Part shown: piece by piece, positions 61,300 to 64,000 of the stretch
Position numbering within the stretch: the first letter of the stretch is position 1
How the letters are laid out: each line of letters begins with the position of its first letter
NCBI GenBank assembly: GCA_954871525.1
Contig: OX940862.1
Location: 43,889,732 to 43,953,731 of the forward strand
DNA: 64,000 bases
From: Parietaria judaica
Lineage: Eukaryota > Streptophyta > Magnoliopsida > Rosales > Urticaceae
Direction: 5' to 3'
Position numbers and translations under genes: made by a program
The notes under the pieces: generated by a model
Databases searched by the model: none
Told to the model about the DNA's origin: nothing
What the model saw: only the letters and a program-made list of their open reading frames with translations

Positions 61300-62260
61300 A
61301 TGATCGTGATCAATCCAATTGAAATATATGGAGCGTATAAACGTGATGAGTACGGGTTCGGTTGGATCAAGCATAATGAAAGCATGTTTCAACTGCGTAA
61401 ACTCTTTTTTTGGTAAGTATATTTTTTTTCCAACATAAACAATTCGATTCTTTGTTATATTTTCATGGTTCACAACCGACTTAATTATATAAAATTTTGA
61501 TTTTTCAGGAATTGGTATATTGACGATTCCATATGCCGCCGCGAAAGGTTGGGCGAGTCTGATACTATTTCTACTAGTAGCGGCATCAACCTATTAAATA
61601 GCCAACTTACGGAGAAGGTGTATGGATGCCAACCCCAAACTCAGAAGCTATTCGGATATCGCCGAATATTCTTTTGAGAATATAGGAAAAAGTATAGTCA
61701 ATAAAACCGCAAACCTAGAACTTTTCCTCATAGTGGCAGGGTTCATAGTTCTTGAAAGCGAAACCTTACATATGGCATTTCCGTATTTTTCGATGTAGAT
61801 AGGAAGTTTGTTGATCAGTGCGAGGAAGTCTTTTGTCTTGATCCCAGCTTTGGTGGTCTTACTGCCAAGGCCCCTTTTAGAGTAGTCTATTAATGCGTTG
61901 TATAAGCTTTGCAATACCGTATATATCTCTTGCAATATGGTAATATCATAGCTCATGATATGTTGTACTGCAGGCTAAAAAAAAAGTCTTAAATTATTGA
62001 TTTGCCCAAGGCCCCGAAAAGGGTTGGGCCGGCCTGGTTTACTGCCAACATTGATGACTGACATGGGCGTACTCTCATATGTGTCGGCCACATAGGTGTT
62101 TTCTTCTTGCATCATTCTCATTTCCATTTTTTTTGTTGGAGCCTTTTGGAGGGTAGGTTTTCGGCAACACGGATCGTGATTTAACGCGGCTTATTTGTCA
62201 ACCAATGTGAGCTTGTAAATTGTCTTCTTCAGAGGTCATGTTGTTACCTCTTCCGTCCAC
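61300..62260 (+). pseudogene. AVT1-like amino-acid transporter fragment, arm B
   Basis: The first visible exon ends at 61412 (gtaagt donor) and carries the same KACFNCVNSFF phrase as arm A. The next starts at 61509 with GIGILTIPYAAAKGWASLIL, then RRCMDANPKLRSYSDIAEYS and FIVLESETLHMAFPYF, with in-frame stops (one just after VAAST Y). A transposon interrupts it at 61869-62040. The reading resumes with TLMTDMGVLSYVSAT and decays by about 62260. The C-terminal half is missing, as in arm A. Truncated pseudogene. Confidence 0.82.
61869..62040. mobile_element. Small transposon inside the AVT1 exon, arm B
   Basis: Flanked by actgccaa at 61861-61868 and 62041-62048, a perfect 8 bp duplication (tactgccaa would also fit as 9 bp). 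It corresponds to the arm A copy, but is 172 bp because of small deletions. Confidence 0.75.
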
Positions 62261-62464
62261 GCGTCAAGTTTTATACTTCATTCCACAATAGATTCAATTA
62301 CATAATAATGTGCATTAATTAGGGTGCAATAGTTGTGGAATTTTATTGTTAAAGGCTTTGATTTATATTATTGATTTAATTGTGAGTAGATGCGTTAATA
62401 ATAGGGTTATGTTTTTATGAGATCTTCATACGATTCGTAAATTAAACGATGCGAGTCTGGCTGG

Positions 62465-63610
62465 TCCTCTTCTCGGACCAAGACAACGCTAACTTCCCTG
62501 GTTGAGACGGAAAGGTAGAGGTATACAACTTTCTAGTCCCTTGGTTTTGATAACAGAGGAGGCGACCCTAGGTAGGCCTTCAACTATTGAATAGCGTTTC
62601 CCATTTCTCGTCCCGGGCAAAGTTCTTCCCGCCCTTAAGGGCTTGGAAAAGCGGCTTGCACCGATCTGTGGCTTTCGACACGAATCGTCCCAAGGCGTTG
62701 ATGTTTCCATTGAGACTCTCCACTTATTTGATCCTTCGAGGGCTCTTCATCTCGATCAGGGCTCCGATCTTTTCGGGGTTCGCCTCGATTCCCCGTCGGT
62801 TGACGATGAATCATAGGAACTTCCCCGATTCGATCCCGAATGAGCACTTGGCGGGATTTAGCTTCATTTGGTACCTTCGGAGAAGCACGAATATTTCTTA
62901 AAGGTCCTTAATGTGGTCGGCTTCTGTGAGGCTCTTGACGATCATGTAGGAAACGTAGACCTCCATGGTTTTCCCGATGAGTGAGGAAAACATTCAGTTG
63001 ACCAAGCGTTGGTATGTGGCTCGAGCGTTCTTGAGCCCGAAGGGCATTACTTTGTAGCAGTACAGCCGCGATCGCTGATGAACATCGTGTGCATTTGGTC
63101 GGGCTCGTGCATCCTGAATTGGTAGTACCTCGAGTAGGCGTCAATCATGCACATGAGCTGGTAGCCAGCGGTTGCGTCTAGCAACTAATCAATCCTCGGG
63201 TGCGGGGGACACAATATTTTGGGCACCCCGTGTTGAGGTCGGAGTAGTATATGCAGATCCGCCACTTCCCGTTAGGTTATTTGGCCATAACGATTTTAGA
63301 TACCCAATCCAGGTATGTAACCTGCTTCATGAAGTCTGCGGCGATGAGTTTGTTGACTTCTTTGTTGATGGCCTGATATCTTTCAGGGTTAAACGCCTGC
63401 CGTTGTTATTCTTTTGGTGCCCTTCCTTTCTCAATGTTGAGTCTATGGACGACAATTTCGGGTTCTATGACGGGTATGTCGGCGTGTGACCAAGCGAAGA
63501 CGTCCTTGAACTCTCGTAGAAAGGTGGTTTGTTGTGTCTTGATCATGACAGGCAACTGGGCGCCGATCGAAACGGTTCTTTCGGGTTTGTCTTCGTCTAC
63601 AGTAACTTGG
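62465..63610 (-). pseudogene. Gypsy (Tat-like) reverse transcriptase fragment
   Basis: The minus strand reads, from about 63605 down, SIGAQLPVMIKTQQTTFLRE and FKDVFAWSHADIPVIEPEIV, then FNPERYQAINKEVNKLIAAD, NGKWRICIYYSDLNTGCPK, LLDATAGYQL, MHTMFISDRG, MEVYVSYMIVKSL (near 62950), a connection region and LGSPPLLSKPRD, up to SVVLVREEDQP near 62470. It has stops and frame changes. The catalytic motif is YVSY where YVDD is required (62946-62951 encodes SY). It ends where palindrome arm B begins. Confidence 0.85.
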
Positions 63611-64000
63611 GTTCACGTCGGAGGAAGGCTCCATCGTGAGTTTACTTATAACAACACCGAAGTCGGAAACGCTAACCCCAAACGTGGAGTTATAAACTCT
63701 GACTTCGGAGTTAACATCTTTGAATTTGAGGAAAGTAAAATAAATGGGTGTGTAAAAAGGTGGCAAGATGCAGTTGATTAATGAGTCATAACATAAGCAA
63801 CTAAAAACTTACGGTGACAAAAAAAAAAAAATCTTTTAGTAATTTACCAGTACCATGCGTGAAATTCTATATAGTTCAAACTTCAAAGTGTACCCAATAC
63901 TATTTGTTCCAATTGTATTTAATGCAAGATAAGCAATTTCTTAGGTAGGTGCTAAACAGAAGGAAAAAACTTTAAGACTTTGAACTAGTCCGGTATGAAT
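63611..64000. other. Unassigned sequence at the right edge
   Basis: Overlapping frames on both strands at 63434-63781 come partly from the Gypsy fragment; no family recognised beyond 63610. The last 220 bp are AT-rich. Confidence 0.3.

Larger units (their letters stand above)
56946..62463. repeat. Near-palindrome of ~5.5 kb carrying SWEET-AVT1 gene fragments in both arms
   Basis: Arm A (about 56946-59685) and arm B (about 59700-62463) are inverted copies with only a few tens of AT-rich bases between them (axis near 59693). The match covers exons, introns and inserted transposons, and runs from ccagactcgca (56951-56961) to tgcgagtctgg (62451-62461). In the SWEET fifth exon the arms differ at about 16 of 120 positions, so roughly 87% identity there. 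I see no target duplication at the outer ends. The right edge abuts a Gypsy pol fragment. Confidence 0.92.

Noticed and set aside
62587..62901. Plus-strand open frame
   Set aside because: Antisense shadow of the Gypsy reverse transcriptase.

Overview
The window looks like nuclear DNA of a eudicot plant. It is AT-rich with a few GC-rich islands, carries introns with GT..AG borders, and holds plant-type Copia and Gypsy retrotransposons and plant MULE, hAT, CACTA and Helitron remnants. Its gene families (ERD6-like sugar transporter, SWEET, AVT1, PPR) are typical of plants. The species cannot be told from the sequence. Only one gene looks intact; the rest is repeats, nested transposons and broken gene copies. 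Coordinates of degenerate features are approximate because they were read by eye.

Layout. 1-8.8 kb: a degenerate tandem array with a ~580 bp unit, interrupted by a 2.44 kb solo Copia-type LTR (4557-6997). 9.0-12.7 kb: a second tandem array (~550 bp unit) ending at a hAT-like element. 13.4-18.8 kb: AT-rich DNA, a CACTA terminus, a weak spliced-gene-like segment and a GC-rich LTR. 18.9-20.4 kb: a broken PPR gene on the minus strand. 21-26.6 kb: decayed exon-like pieces, possibly RPA-like, ending in a typical Helitron 3' terminus, with a hAT MITE nested inside. 27.3-31.6 kb: small transposons, two of them with exact target-site duplications.

32.2-37.2 kb: an apparently complete 18-exon ERD6-like monosaccharide transporter gene on the plus strand (469 codons). 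Its first intron carries a 974 bp MULE that is a foldback over its whole length.

37.7-56.4 kb: a retrotransposon nest. A Tat-like Gypsy pol remnant is followed by the gag of one Copia element, which is split in frame by a second, 10.2 kb Copia element (41982-52199) with a perfect 5 bp target duplication. The inner element has two nearly identical 2.75 kb LTRs but a decayed pol.

56.9-62.5 kb: the most unusual feature, a ~5.5 kb near-palindrome. Each ~2.75 kb arm carries SWEET exons 1-5 followed by an AVT1-like amino-acid transporter fragment in the same orientation. Both arms share a small transposon inside the AVT1 exon, so that insertion predates the inverted duplication, and the arms have since decayed in different ways. 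The right arm abuts a Gypsy reverse-transcriptase fragment whose catalytic YVDD reads YVSY. The palindrome is a candidate natural hairpin-RNA (siRNA or young miRNA) locus able to target sugar and amino-acid transporter genes. That role is inference; the inverted arrangement itself is visible in the sequence.
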